64,000 bases of DNA from the NCBI GenBank assembly GCA_965215475.1, contig OZ244061.1, positions 3,224,001 through 3,288,000 on the forward strand, written 5' to 3'. Of the stretch, positions 9,050 through 18,001 are shown piece after piece. The number at the start of each line of letters is the position of its first letter. The stretch's first letter is position 1. The DNA is from Bin80 sp965215475 (GTDB taxonomy: Bacteria; Bacteroidota; Rhodothermia; Rhodothermales; Bin80). A program made the position numbers and the translations under genes. The notes below the pieces were generated by a model that was given only the letters and a program-made list of their open reading frames with translations, did not search any database and was not told the DNA's origin.

Positions 9050-10436
9050 GGGCTCTACCACTTTTCTGATGGGTTAACCATTTTTTTTTGATCGCCTACT
9101 GGATATAAATCAAGGCCGCCAAGATAGAAGTAGATTGCATTGGCAAATCGTTGTAGATTTCGGAATCCTCGTGCACGTACCTTGATGGCTTTAATCTGAC
9201 GATTGATGCGTTCCGCGGGCCCATTGCTCACTCCCAGAACCATCGCATTGATGATTCCCCACAGATGCGCTTTCATCGTCTTGGACACTTTTTTCATGGG
9301 AGCCAACGGACTTCGGTCCAGCCATCGCTTCCAACCCTTGAATGCCCAAGTCCGAATCGTGTAGTTCCATAGATTTCGGTTCCTTTCTTTCCTCGCCCAG
9401 GCGCGGGCCGTTTTCAAGGTACTCTCCTTCAATCCTTTCCATTGCTCTTTTTGTCTCTTTGACAGATTGGACGCATTGGAGATCCAGAGATATTTCGTCC
9501 CAACCCGAGCCCAAATCCCATGTTTCCTCATCGCCCCCAGCTCTTGTTTGCGAACCGTATCTACCCCACCTGTAATCTATTTTGATCCGTGAAAATGATC
9601 CAAGGTGATCTTTTGATCCGCACCGGGTACCCACGCCTGGGTCGCACGAATCTACGCAGGCCACCTATCCATATTCACGCTCTTGAACCCTTTGAGCGGT
9701 TCGGATGCACATCTTGTAGAATACGACGGTAAGCTCCCCATCGTACGACCCGGAGCTACATACAACCCCCTTGCCGTATTCGGATCCGACACGATCGTCA
9801 CATCGTTGTGCCCTTTCTTGGAGGCAATCTCATCTACGCAGATAGGTTCTACGGTCTGCTCCGTTTCACGAGCTTTGCCACGCTTCACCGCTCGATCCAT
9901 AACAGGATCCATCCTCGTCCAACTCACCTCCATACGTTTCACCACCGCGGAGGTACTCGTTGAATCCTGCAACGCGTCAATCACACATGCCTCAAACTGC
10001 GTGGTGCGTTGAACTTGAGTAAGGCACCGATACGGTACGCACACCATGCTCCGAACCGTTCACACGAGGGACGTTCGCCACCACCTTCGTACGATCATCG
10101 CATATCTTCGTAGGTCGCCACGTACGCGTACGATGATCCTATCTAGGACACTCCTTTCCACAATGCGGACCGCGTAGCTTCTCATCATCGGGAAGCGTTA
10201 CATGGATCTTTGCCCAGGATGTGCTGGGGGCTTGCTCAATTTCCGACACGACCCATGGCGATGCCACGCCGACGAAATGGTTGAGATCTGTGATTTTTAA
10301 GGCCATATTCAATAAGATGGTAAAGGGAGGAAGGATAAACCTCCAATATACCATGTCGATCCTTTCTGAACCTCATGGATTCTCTATCGTCGAATCCTTT
10401 TTTCCGTGCTTCACCCACTATAAAAACGGAAGACCC
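9050..10436 (-). mobile_element. ISL3-family element (copy C), inactive, about 1.39 kb
   Basis: The left end is GGGCTCTACCACTTTTCTG and the reverse complement of the right end is GGGTCTTCCGTTTTTATAG followed by TGGGTGAAG, of the GG-TCTTC type seen in ISL3 elements. The same right-end sequence occurs alone at 42676-42706. The transposase inside is broken. The right end interrupts an older gene remnant at 10437-10690. Confidence 0.65.
9055..10354 (-). pseudogene. ISL3-family transposase, frameshifted
   Basis: The N-terminal piece carries a zinc-binding start (CGKECPR preceded by GPH where CPHC is expected). A middle piece at 9652-10047 has VEPICVDEIASKKGHNDVTI with the first catalytic Asp region and ends KSVNMDRWPA with the second. 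The C-terminal piece, 9055-9531, reads LGVSNGPAERINRQIKAIKV then RARGFRN, the family's glutamate signature. At least three frame changes separate them. Confidence 0.75.
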
Positions 10437-10690
10437 AAAATATGATTATTATTTTGTAGTTGTACAGCAACGATTACGGAGAAGTCAAACTCGGTGTTCA
10501 TATTTCTCCTAAGTATCAGAAGGGATTTATTTTCATTTTCGCCAATCACGTTCAACTGGCGCTCAAAGTGTCCTCGCTTTGGATTGAGGCGCATATGAAG
10601 GTTCCACATCCCTGATATTACCTTACGTTCCTTCATGAAAGAATTAATTTCAGATTCGGGAATAACCACACGCACAGTACGAATCTTCCA
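10437..10690 (-). pseudogene. fragment of an uncharacterised gene cut by ISL3 copy C
   Basis: An open frame reads MKERKVISGMWNLHMRLNPK then RGHFERQLNVIGENENK and runs straight into the ISL3 end at 10436, where it picks up a foreign tail (HILGLPFL). The native part is about 75 residues with a coding-like composition. It vaguely recalls DUF6978-type proteins, which I could not verify. A stop lies just upstream, so the 5' end is also damaged. Confidence 0.4.
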
Positions 10691-10839
10691 ATTGCGTCAC
10701 CATGAATTTAAAATCCACCTGTGATTATCTCGCATATTCGCCATTTCGAATTCAAATGTTCATCTCGTAGATGATTGCCACAAAATGACGAGCAAAGATC
10801 AGAACTGATATTCGTGTCAGAATAATCAACAAGAAAACG

Positions 10840-12258
10840 TTATATGTTAATTGACTGCCCGAATGCGTCACGTGTTGCCTCCATGATGGCTTCGGACAGG
10901 GTGGGGTGTGGATGAACTGCATCCAGAATTTCATGGTAGGTGGTTTCAAGCGTGCGTGCAGTCACGACTTCCGCAATGAGTTCTGTAGCATCATGGCCGA
11001 TCACATGGCAGCCAAGAAGTTCACCATATTTCGCGTCATAGATCACCTTTACAAAGCCATCGGTGTGTCCAGCCGCAGAAGCTTTCCCAGATGCTGAAAA
11101 AGGGAATTTGCCAATCTTAATATCCAGTCCTTTTTCACGCGCAGCCTGTTCGGTGTATCCTACAGAAGCAATCTGAGGTTGACAATAGGTACATCCTGGA
11201 ATATTTTCTTTGTTTAGTACATGGACTTTTTCCCCTGCAACATTTTCAACACATAGAATCCCTTCATGACTTGCCTTGTGGGCAAGCCATGGAGGTCCAG
11301 CGACATCTCCGATCGCATAAATGCCTTTTACTTTAGTACGAGAGAACTCGTCCGTTTTGATAAATCCACGATCCGTTTCCACTCCAACCTCTTCCAGCCC
11401 CAAGTCTTCAATATTTCCCGTAATTCCAACGGAACTAAGAACTTGGTCAACCTCAATAATCTCATTTTTAGGAGAGGTTTTCAGGTGTACTTTGAGCGTC
11501 TTCCTGTTTTCTTCTACTCGTTCAACGGTTGCACCAGTAATGATTTGGATTCCCGCTTTTTTGAATGACCGAGCTAATTGTTTGGACACATCTTTGTCTT
11601 CAATCGGCACAATACGATCTTGGAGTTCAACCAGATGTACCTGTGCACCCATGTGATGATAGAAGTATGCAAACTCGACTCCGATCGCACCTGCACCGGC
11701 AATCAGTAGCCGATCGGGTCGTGATTCCTGGAGCATAGCCCCCTTGTAGTCAACAATTTTTTTCCCGTCAATTGGAAGGGGAGGAATCTCTCTGGCCCGC
11801 GCCCCAGTTGCGAGAATAATGTGCTTTGCTTTCAGTTTACGTGCAGCCCCCACTTTTTTGCCATCCATATCCACAGATGGGTTGACATTTAAAGCACCAT
11901 TGCCGGCCAACTTCGCATGGCCAAAGATTACCTCGATATTATTTTTTTTCATGAGGTACTGTACACCCGCGTTCATTTTATTGGCAACGGTTCGACTACG
12001 CTTGATTACCTTCGGGAAGTCCGCACGGATGGTCCCTTCTAATTCAAGGCCGTAAGCACTCAAATCATTAGTGTGGGAGACAATCTCCGCACTCTTTAGC
12101 AGTGCCTTGGTAGGGATACAGCCTACATTCAGGCAGACTCCACCTAGCTTATTTTTTTCAACTACTGCAGTCTTGAAGCCAAGTTGAGTGGCTCGGATTG
12201 CAGTTTCATATCCGCCGGGTCCGGTCCCGACTACAATGACATCAAAAGTATTTGACAT
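10840..12258 (-). CDS. lpdA: dihydrolipoyl dehydrogenase (E3)
   Basis: This 472-residue flavoprotein reoxidises the dihydrolipoyl groups of 2-oxoacid dehydrogenase complexes or the glycine cleavage system, using NAD+. Visible motifs in order are the N-terminal FAD-binding GTGPGG near residue 11, the redox disulfide GGVCLNVGCIPTK near 39-51, the NAD-binding GAGAIGVEFA near 185, the second FAD contact YAIGDVAGPPWLAHKA near 315, and the C-terminal active-site HPHPTLSEA near 450. Length and all catalytic residues fit the family. It is followed downstream by AT-rich DNA without a gene, and preceded by the DUF4292-nadK pair on the same strand, 45 bp away. Confidence 0.97.
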   Translation of the reverse strand: MSNTFDVIVVGTGPGGYETAIRATQLGFKTAVVEKNKLGGVCLNVGCIPTKALLKSAEIVSHTNDLSAYGLELEGTIRADFPKVIKRSRTVANKMNAGVQYLMKKNNIEVIFGHAKLAGNGALNVNPSVDMDGKKVGAARKLKAKHIILATGARAREIPPLPIDGKKIVDYKGAMLQESRPDRLLIAGAGAIGVEFAYFYHHMGAQVHLVELQDRIVPIEDKDVSKQLARSFKKAGIQIITGATVERVEENRKTLKVHLKTSPKNEIIEVDQVLSSVGITGNIEDLGLEEVGVETDRGFIKTDEFSRTKVKGIYAIGDVAGPPWLAHKASHEGILCVENVAGEKVHVLNKENIPGCTYCQPQIASVGYTEQAAREKGLDIKIGKFPFSASGKASAAGHTDGFVKVIYDAKYGELLGCHVIGHDATELIAEVVTARTLETTYHEILDAVHPHPTLSEAIMEATRDAFGQSINI

Positions 12259-12303
12259 GAGAAAGATAAATTCAAGAGAATGGTTAAAGATAAAGGTCTG
12301 CGC

Positions 12304-13059
12304 TCACTCTTCAGGTAATGGAACGCGGTTTATATCATCGGGCAGGTCAAGAGACAGAGAGGCAATGGGCTCATTGAGTGAAAGAGATCCGTAGTATAGA
12401 ATTGCATTCATACTCATTGTGGGGTTTCGGTAGATGATTTGACGTGGAACCACTTCTGCATCAACCGCGAAAAAATCCTTAAAGTAAAGCGCTTCTACAA
12501 GGGAATTAGACATGTCATACTGCATCACTTGAGTTGTACGCCAGTTCTCAGGATTGACGGTATAGGTTCTGTGTATAAGTGAATCTGTAAGGATTAATCC
12601 ATCTTGAGTTGACTTCATTTGAAGGGGAGTTCCTCGGATTGGGCGAACGTAACCAAGCATCTGTTCCATTGCATTTTGAACAGAAAACAGAGCTGGCAAT
12701 GCGGAGTGACTACTACCTGCTGTACGTAATGTTTGAGCAAATCGGTCATAAAAAAACAAGCTGTCTTGGGTCACCAGCAAACGGCCGGCTTCCAGGTTAA
12801 GTCCGCGGACACGGAAGATCATAAAGAGTGAGTCGGCCTTGCGGTGTGATATCTCTGCGGTCAGTGTTCCAGAGTAGAGTGGAGTTTTCATCGATAGATT
12901 TCCCCTTGCTTGCAAGGATGTGGGAAGTGTTTGAGCCCAAAGACTATCCATCACAGATTTGACCTCATAGACGGCAACGGGAGTAACCGGGTCAGGAGCA
13001 GGGCGGAGCGAAGAACAGCCTGCAAGAATCAATAAAATCAGGAGTGCGATAGATCTCAT
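12304..13059 (-). CDS. DUF4292-family lipoprotein
   Basis: I place the start at 13059, where the protein begins MRSIALLILLILAGCSS, a lipoprotein signal with lipobox LAGC. An upstream in-frame start would add nine residues before the signal. The ATG overlaps the nadK stop by four bases (ATGA), so translation is probably coupled. The mature part of about 235 residues is beta-rich (SLQARGNLSMKTPLYSGTLT and later strands) and resembles DUF4292 proteins of Bacteroidota, which are LolA/LolB-like in fold and possibly bind lipids at the inner face of the outer membrane. The family call is from overall pattern and gene context. The lipid role is inference. Confidence 0.75.
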   Translation of the reverse strand: MRSIALLILLILAGCSSLRPAPDPVTPVAVYEVKSVMDSLWAQTLPTSLQARGNLSMKTPLYSGTLTAEISHRKADSLFMIFRVRGLNLEAGRLLVTQDSLFFYDRFAQTLRTAGSSHSALPALFSVQNAMEQMLGYVRPIRGTPLQMKSTQDGLILTDSLIHRTYTVNPENWRTTQVMQYDMSNSLVEALYFKDFFAVDAEVVPRQIIYRNPTMSMNAILYYGSLSLNEPIASLSLDLPDDINRVPLPEE

Positions 13060-13937
13060 GGAATCATCTGAGGCCCCATTCCCCATGAAAGTTTCGATCG
13101 AAGGGTCTCAAAATAATGTGTATTCGCAAGACGTACTAGTTTGATGGAATGAGCCGCTCTTCGTATAGAATAGGGCTGTTGTTTTTCAGTGATCAGGTTT
13201 GTTCGACCATCCAGAGCAATCGTACAATTCGATGATCTTGATGCTAGCTTTAGGGTTAAGGTTGATTGCGCTGGTAACACAATCGGACGAACGGTCAGAC
13301 TATGAGAGGCGACAGGGCTTACTAGGAATACATTACTGCCTGGCATAACAATCGGTCCACCAACGGCCAGTGAATAAGCGGTAGATCCGGTTGGCGTTGC
13401 CATGATCAACCCATCTCCCCAGTAACGATTCAGTTTGGTTCCATCAACTAGCACATCAATCGCCGCTAATCCACCTGAAGGCTGCCGGGTGATGACAATA
13501 TCATTCAGAGCCCAGCCAGTATGTGGACCGGACAGGCTAAGAGCACTTCGTTCTTCAACCTGATATTGATTCGTATTCAGTAAGTGTAGTGCATGCTGGA
13601 TATGGCCAGCCTCAACATCAGCTAAGAATCCAAGGTATCCAATATTCACTCCTAGAATCGGAACATCCGTCTCGCCAACCTCATAAGCTGTATGCAGAAG
13701 AGTTCCATCCCCTCCGATGGAAAGTATGATGTTACTTGTACGAGAAAGCGCATTTGAGGATACGTTTTCTGCGCGCTCGGAAGATATGAGAGAGCGTTCC
13801 AAGAGCCCCTTTGCAATGGCGGTATGTAGTTGATAGTTGATCTCTTCCTCCTCCATCCAAGTAGTCAAGCGATGGACGAGTGGCCACAATTCGTCCTTTG
13901 CCGTGTTCCCGGTAAATCCAAAGATCATCTTCCCCAT
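13056..13937 (-). CDS. nadK: NAD(+) kinase
   Basis: This 293-residue cytoplasmic enzyme phosphorylates NAD+ to NADP+. The family signatures are plain: GGDGTLLHTA near residue 76, with the catalytic Asp, and the conserved TPTGSTAYSLAVGGPIV near 178, followed by the beta-rich C-terminal domain (SHSLTVRPIVLPAQS). The length is normal. It is the first gene of a minus-strand unit nadK-DUF4292, overlapping the next gene by four bases, and is transcribed divergently from the FAD oxidoreductase at 14009, 71 bp away. Confidence 0.96.
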   Translation of the reverse strand: MGKMIFGFTGNTAKDELWPLVHRLTTWMEEEEINYQLHTAIAKGLLERSLISSERAENVSSNALSRTSNIILSIGGDGTLLHTAYEVGETDVPILGVNIGYLGFLADVEAGHIQHALHLLNTNQYQVEERSALSLSGPHTGWALNDIVITRQPSGGLAAIDVLVDGTKLNRYWGDGLIMATPTGSTAYSLAVGGPIVMPGSNVFLVSPVASHSLTVRPIVLPAQSTLTLKLASRSSNCTIALDGRTNLITEKQQPYSIRRAAHSIKLVRLANTHYFETLRSKLSWGMGPQMIP

Positions 13938-14008
13938 AAGCGGTTCAAGTGTTAAAGTTTTGATATGTTAGATCTTGTATCGTAACTTTCAGAAGATCAT
14001 TATGTGTC

Positions 14009-15277
14009 ATGGCACGACATATCGTTATTATTGGGAACGGGATTACAGGTATTACTGCTGCGCGGTTTATACGCAAGTTAAGTGATCACCGCATTACGGT
14101 GGTGTCTAGTGAAACAGATCACTTTTACGCACGAACGTCTCTGATGTACATTTACATGGGACATATGCGTTATCAGGAGACGAAGCCTTATGAGGATCAC
14201 TTTTGGTCAAAGAATAAAATCAACCTCGTTCGAGGATATGCATCTCGTATTGATCCCAAACAGAAAGTCGTTCATATTGCGGATGGGAACGATATTGCCT
14301 ATGATGCGCTTCTTCTGGCAACAGGATCACAGTCAAACAAATTCGGTTGGCCCGGACAGGACTTGATTGGAGTGCAAGGACTATACGGAATGCAGGATTT
14401 AGCATTGATGGAGCGCAATACCCAAGACATCTCCCATAGTGTAGTGGTAGGAGGAGGTTTGATCGGTATAGAAATGGCAGAAATGCTTCACTCTCGGCAT
14501 ATTCCCGTAACATTTCTTGTTCGGGAAAATAGTTATATGGAATATCTGTTACCCAAAGAAGAATCAGCCTTGATCAATCAGGAGATTTATGAGCATGGGA
14601 TTGATTTGAGATTGAATACTGAGCTAAAAGCTATTTATGGAGCGAAAACTGTTGAGTCGATTGAGACCAGTAATCATGAGCGAATTGAATGTCAGTTTGT
14701 CGGTCTCACGGCGGGTGTCCATCCGAATATTGATCTTGCAAAAGCTTCAGGAATTGAAACTAACAGAGGCATTGTTGTGAATGAATGTTTTGAAACCAAT
14801 GTCTCAGACGTCTATGCAGCAGGAGATTGCGCGGAGTTTAATGCGGATGGAATTGGAAGTCGTCGAATAGAACAGCTATGGTATACTGGTCGGGCTCATG
14901 GGAAAGTCGTTGCCCGCACACTCTGTGGGGACCGCACTCCCTATCATCAAGGGGTGTTTTTTAACTCGGCTAAATTTTTCACGATTGAATATCAGACCTA
15001 CGGAGATATACCTGCTCAACCAGAGTCACATATTCGGTCACAGTTATTTGAGGGAGAAAAGAAATTGTTACGGATCAATAGTGATCGCAATACGGGTAAG
15101 ATACTCGGATTCAATGCGATGGGGCTTCGTATGAGGCAGGATCAATGTGAAGCATGGATTCGTCAAGGCATTTCTGTCAAGGAGGTTCTGGCATCTCTGG
15201 GTAAAGCTCGGTTTGATGCCGAATTCTATTCAAACTCATTATATCGTCGGGCTAAAGTAGGGGAATTATATAGATGA
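14009..15277 (+). CDS. FAD-dependent pyridine nucleotide-disulfide-type oxidoreductase
   Basis: This 422-residue flavoprotein resembles the reductase part of NirB or rubredoxin/ferredoxin reductases. It shows the FAD-binding GNGITGITAARFI near residue 9, a second dinucleotide fold VVGGGLIGIEMAEML near 150, and the C-terminal FAD contact VYAAGDCAEF near 275. No CxxC redox disulfide is visible, so electrons probably pass to a separate iron-sulfur partner. The polyferredoxin gene 200 bp downstream on the same strand is a natural candidate. A 54-codon ORF overlaps its stop by ATGA. The substrate is unknown. Confidence 0.85.
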   Translation: MARHIVIIGNGITGITAARFIRKLSDHRITVVSSETDHFYARTSLMYIYMGHMRYQETKPYEDHFWSKNKINLVRGYASRIDPKQKVVHIADGNDIAYDALLLATGSQSNKFGWPGQDLIGVQGLYGMQDLALMERNTQDISHSVVVGGGLIGIEMAEMLHSRHIPVTFLVRENSYMEYLLPKEESALINQEIYEHGIDLRLNTELKAIYGAKTVESIETSNHERIECQFVGLTAGVHPNIDLAKASGIETNRGIVVNECFETNVSDVYAAGDCAEFNADGIGSRRIEQLWYTGRAHGKVVARTLCGDRTPYHQGVFFNSAKFFTIEYQTYGDIPAQPESHIRSQLFEGEKKLLRINSDRNTGKILGFNAMGLRMRQDQCEAWIRQGISVKEVLASLGKARFDAEFYSNSLYRRAKVGELYR

Positions 15278-15449
15278 TTACGCAAACCACCTATCCATTT
15301 AACGGGTTCTCGGAGTTCCTGACGGAAACGCTCCTCGCCGTCCATTCAACACCGCTAGTTTGTGCGGTAGGCATTGCCAATCCCGAACGTAACGCTCCAA
15401 GTATACGAGTTTTTCATAATAAAACAATTCATGCGTAATCATCTATATA
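15267..15449. repeat. perfect 18-bp inverted repeat around a 54-codon ORF
   Basis: TATATAGATGATTACGCA at 15267-15284 recurs as its exact reverse complement at 15432-15449, 147 bp apart. The left arm holds the last codons and stop of the oxidoreductase gene plus the start of the small ORF. The right arm holds the small ORF's stop. Bases outside the arms are also partly complementary (GGGGAAT on the left, ATTCCC on the right). The transcript could form one long hairpin. Confidence 0.6.
15274..15438 (+). CDS. small ORF (54 aa) coupled to the oxidoreductase gene
   Basis: The ATG overlaps the upstream stop as ATGA, a typical coupling arrangement. The product starts MITQTTYPFNGFSEFLTETL and ends RVFHNKTIHA. 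It has no signal peptide, membrane segment or cysteine cluster, and I do not recognise it. It could be a degenerated gene tail or a genuine small protein between the flavoprotein and the polyferredoxin. Its start and stop both lie inside the inverted repeat described for this stretch. Confidence 0.35.
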   Translation: MITQTTYPFNGFSEFLTETLLAVHSTPLVCAVGIANPERNAPSIRVFHNKTIHA

Positions 15450-15474
15450 TTCCCTAAAGTAGCATAGAGATCCA

Positions 15475-16896
15475 ATGGAACATCAGGCAAGTTTACAACT
15501 CACTTCTTCAGGGGCAAACTACTCCGGTCGTCAGAAAATTGGGTTAGCCCTCATCGGAGTGGGCTTATTGGCACTTCTGGTCACGTTTTTAGGAGAAGGA
15601 AGTTTGGACCCTACGATTTCATTAGCATGTTCGCTTTTGGGTTTGCTTTCGGGTAGTGGGATTCTCTTTGCTGAACTATTTCGTAAGCCGGCAGGGGTCA
15701 ACAATAATGGCGTATGGTTCTCTGGGATGACTGCTAGGGGGATGGCGGGATGGATACTAGGGATCGTGTTGACCGGTTTTTATATTATCCTGTACTGGGC
15801 CCCTTCAAACCTTGAACAGCTCGTGCGAGCCACCGATATGCTGAGTATGGTCATTCGAGGTAGCTCCGCCGACCAATGGTTTTTGTACGGATTGTTTTAT
15901 ACTCTTGCCGTGCTTGTGATGGGAGCGCGAATGCTTATCAAGTACCGGGATAATCGTTATCAAATTTTGCGTACAATTTCGGTGATGTTCTTCCAGTTAG
16001 GGCTAGCATTTTTGATTCCTAACTTGATGGTGCTCTTGAATCAGCCTGAGTTTTATTTCAGTTATTTCTGGCCGCTCAAGTACGATTATTTGTGGCCAAG
16101 TACCTTTAGCTCTTTGACGCAAGGGCCTGGCCTGGGGATTTTTTTGTTATTCTGGACTGCAATCATGACCGTGATTGCGACGCCAATTCTCACCTATTTT
16201 TTTGGGAAGCGCTGGTACTGTTCGTGGGTTTGCGGGTGTGGCGGCCTTGCAGAGACGGCAGGGGATCCGTTTCGGCATCTTTCTGACAAGTCAACCAAGG
16301 CATGGAAAATAGAACGCTGGATGGTACATAGTGTATTGGTCTTTGTGGCATTGACGACCTTGATACTGTGGGGGAATCAGTGGTTGGGTGGCAGTCTCTT
16401 GGGGGGGATGTCCCAGGAATTTTCAAGATGGTATGGATTCTTTATTGGGTTGATTTTTGCAGGGGTAATCGGAGTTGGTTTCTACCCAATCATGGGATCT
16501 CGTGTTTGGTGCCGATTTGGATGCCCAATGGCAGCTATTTTGGGGCTATTGCAAAAATATCTCTCCAGATTCAGGATCACGACCAATGGCGGACAATGTA
16601 TTTCATGCGGAAATTGCTCAACCTATTGTGAAATGGGGATTGATGTAAGATGGTATGCACAGAGAGGGCAAAATATTGTACGTGCCTCATGTGTTGGATG
16701 TGGGATGTGTGCGGCGGTATGTCCACGAGGCGTACTTCGTTTGGAGAATGGTCCGATGGAGGCCAGGTATAATGGTCCTGTATTGATTCATCATGATAAC
16801 ATGTCCATACAATTGGATGATGCATGGAGAAAAACCCGTCCACTTATGCCATCATTCCAAGAGGATCTACCCATCTTGACGGATGATGATCTCTAA
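15475..16896 (+). CDS. membrane polyferredoxin (NapH/CcoG-like 4Fe-4S protein)
   Basis: This 473-residue protein has about eight predicted hydrophobic segments, for example residues 25-45, 90-110, 165-185, 225-245, 285-300 and 320-340. It has the cytoplasmic cysteine pairs of NapH-like proteins (YCSWVCGCG and WCRFGCPMA) and two C-terminal ferredoxin motifs CxxCxxCxxxC (CISCGNCSTYC and CVGCGMCAAVCP). Such proteins pass electrons between the quinone pool or cytoplasmic reductases and periplasmic or assembly partners. It lies downstream of a flavoprotein reductase and upstream of a metallo-hydrolase on one strand, so a small redox module is likely. The true substrate is not shown. Confidence 0.85.
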   Translation: MEHQASLQLTSSGANYSGRQKIGLALIGVGLLALLVTFLGEGSLDPTISLACSLLGLLSGSGILFAELFRKPAGVNNNGVWFSGMTARGMAGWILGIVLTGFYIILYWAPSNLEQLVRATDMLSMVIRGSSADQWFLYGLFYTLAVLVMGARMLIKYRDNRYQILRTISVMFFQLGLAFLIPNLMVLLNQPEFYFSYFWPLKYDYLWPSTFSSLTQGPGLGIFLLFWTAIMTVIATPILTYFFGKRWYCSWVCGCGGLAETAGDPFRHLSDKSTKAWKIERWMVHSVLVFVALTTLILWGNQWLGGSLLGGMSQEFSRWYGFFIGLIFAGVIGVGFYPIMGSRVWCRFGCPMAAILGLLQKYLSRFRITTNGGQCISCGNCSTYCEMGIDVRWYAQRGQNIVRASCVGCGMCAAVCPRGVLRLENGPMEARYNGPVLIHHDNMSIQLDDAWRKTRPLMPSFQEDLPILTDDDL

Positions 16897-16940
16897 TTAC
16901 AGATCTATAGAGTTGATATGAAGGTAAAGCCAATCCAACC

Positions 16941-17858
16941 GTGCAATTTCTAAATCGTGAATCTCCTACATGGCTGTTGGATGTCCAGTTTCGGGGAAAA
17001 TCGCGTTTGATTGCTTGTGCAGTTCTCGAAACAAACCAGGGTTTGACCTTAATTGACCCAGGCCCCACAAGTACATTACATACCTTGGAACAAGGATTGA
17101 AATCTTATGGTGGATTAGGGGCAGTTCAGAATGTGGTTCTTACCCATATCCATCTAGATCACGCCGGTTGTACAGGACGATTGGCAGCAGTTCTGCCAGA
17201 TCTTAACATACATGTACATCCAATCGGAGTACGCCATTTGGTGAACCCCGAACGTCTAATTCAAAGTGCCCAGCGGATTTACAGAGAGCGAATGGATATG
17301 CTATGGGGAGAGATTCTGCCCATTCCGGAACGACAGGTTCATGCCATAGAAGATGGAGTTGTACTGGATATTGGTGGCCGCAAGTTGAGATCCTGTTATA
17401 CACCAGGACATGCCTCCCATCACATTACCTGGTTGGAAGACGAATCGGGCTTAGCCTATACTGGAGATGCAGCAGGGATGAGGATTGAGGGGGCAAACTA
17501 TATTATTCCCGTCGCACCACCGCCGGATATTGATTTGGTTTTATGGGAGGAGTCGCTTGGAAAGCTAGAAGAAGAAGCCCCTAAGAAGCTGTTTCTAACG
17601 CATTTTGGGGTCATACATGATGTAAAGGAGCATTTGCGTGAGATGCGCAAACGATTGCGAGACTGGGCAAATACAGTTCAGGAGTCCCTGAAGGATGATT
17701 CGGAATCTGATGCTATGCGAGCAAATGCATTCCATGCGACTGAAATGAAGCACATGCAGACTTTAGTGAATGCATCATTTCGAGAACCGTACAATTGTAT
17801 GGGGCAACCGCGTGAAAGCTGGTATGGTCTTGCACGTTATTGGCGTAAAATGGTATAG
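16941..17858 (+). CDS. metallo-beta-lactamase-fold hydrolase
   Basis: This 305-residue hydrolase carries the dinuclear metal ligands of the family: THIHLDHAG (HxHxDH) near residue 71, CYTPGHASHH near 153, the bridging aspartate in AYTGDAAG near 173 and LTHFG near 216. The fold and metal site point to hydrolysis of a thioester or similar bond. The helical C-terminal part (residues 230-300) is unassigned. The start is a GTG at 16941. No better ATG gives a complete N-terminal strand (WLLDVQFRGKSRLIACAVLE). It follows the polyferredoxin gene by 44 bp and is probably co-transcribed. Confidence 0.85.
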   Translation: MQFLNRESPTWLLDVQFRGKSRLIACAVLETNQGLTLIDPGPTSTLHTLEQGLKSYGGLGAVQNVVLTHIHLDHAGCTGRLAAVLPDLNIHVHPIGVRHLVNPERLIQSAQRIYRERMDMLWGEILPIPERQVHAIEDGVVLDIGGRKLRSCYTPGHASHHITWLEDESGLAYTGDAAGMRIEGANYIIPVAPPPDIDLVLWEESLGKLEEEAPKKLFLTHFGVIHDVKEHLREMRKRLRDWANTVQESLKDDSESDAMRANAFHATEMKHMQTLVNASFREPYNCMGQPRESWYGLARYWRKMV

Positions 17859-18001
17859 ATGAATGAATACTCGACGAATCCATAGTTGCAATACGTTGGC
17901 ATTTGATTGCATGATAACAGATGATTTCGCAAATTGGCGATTCCGTTGAAAGTGAGTCCTCCTGATTTGGAATGCATTGAAAGTCAGAGAACCTAAAAAC
18001 G

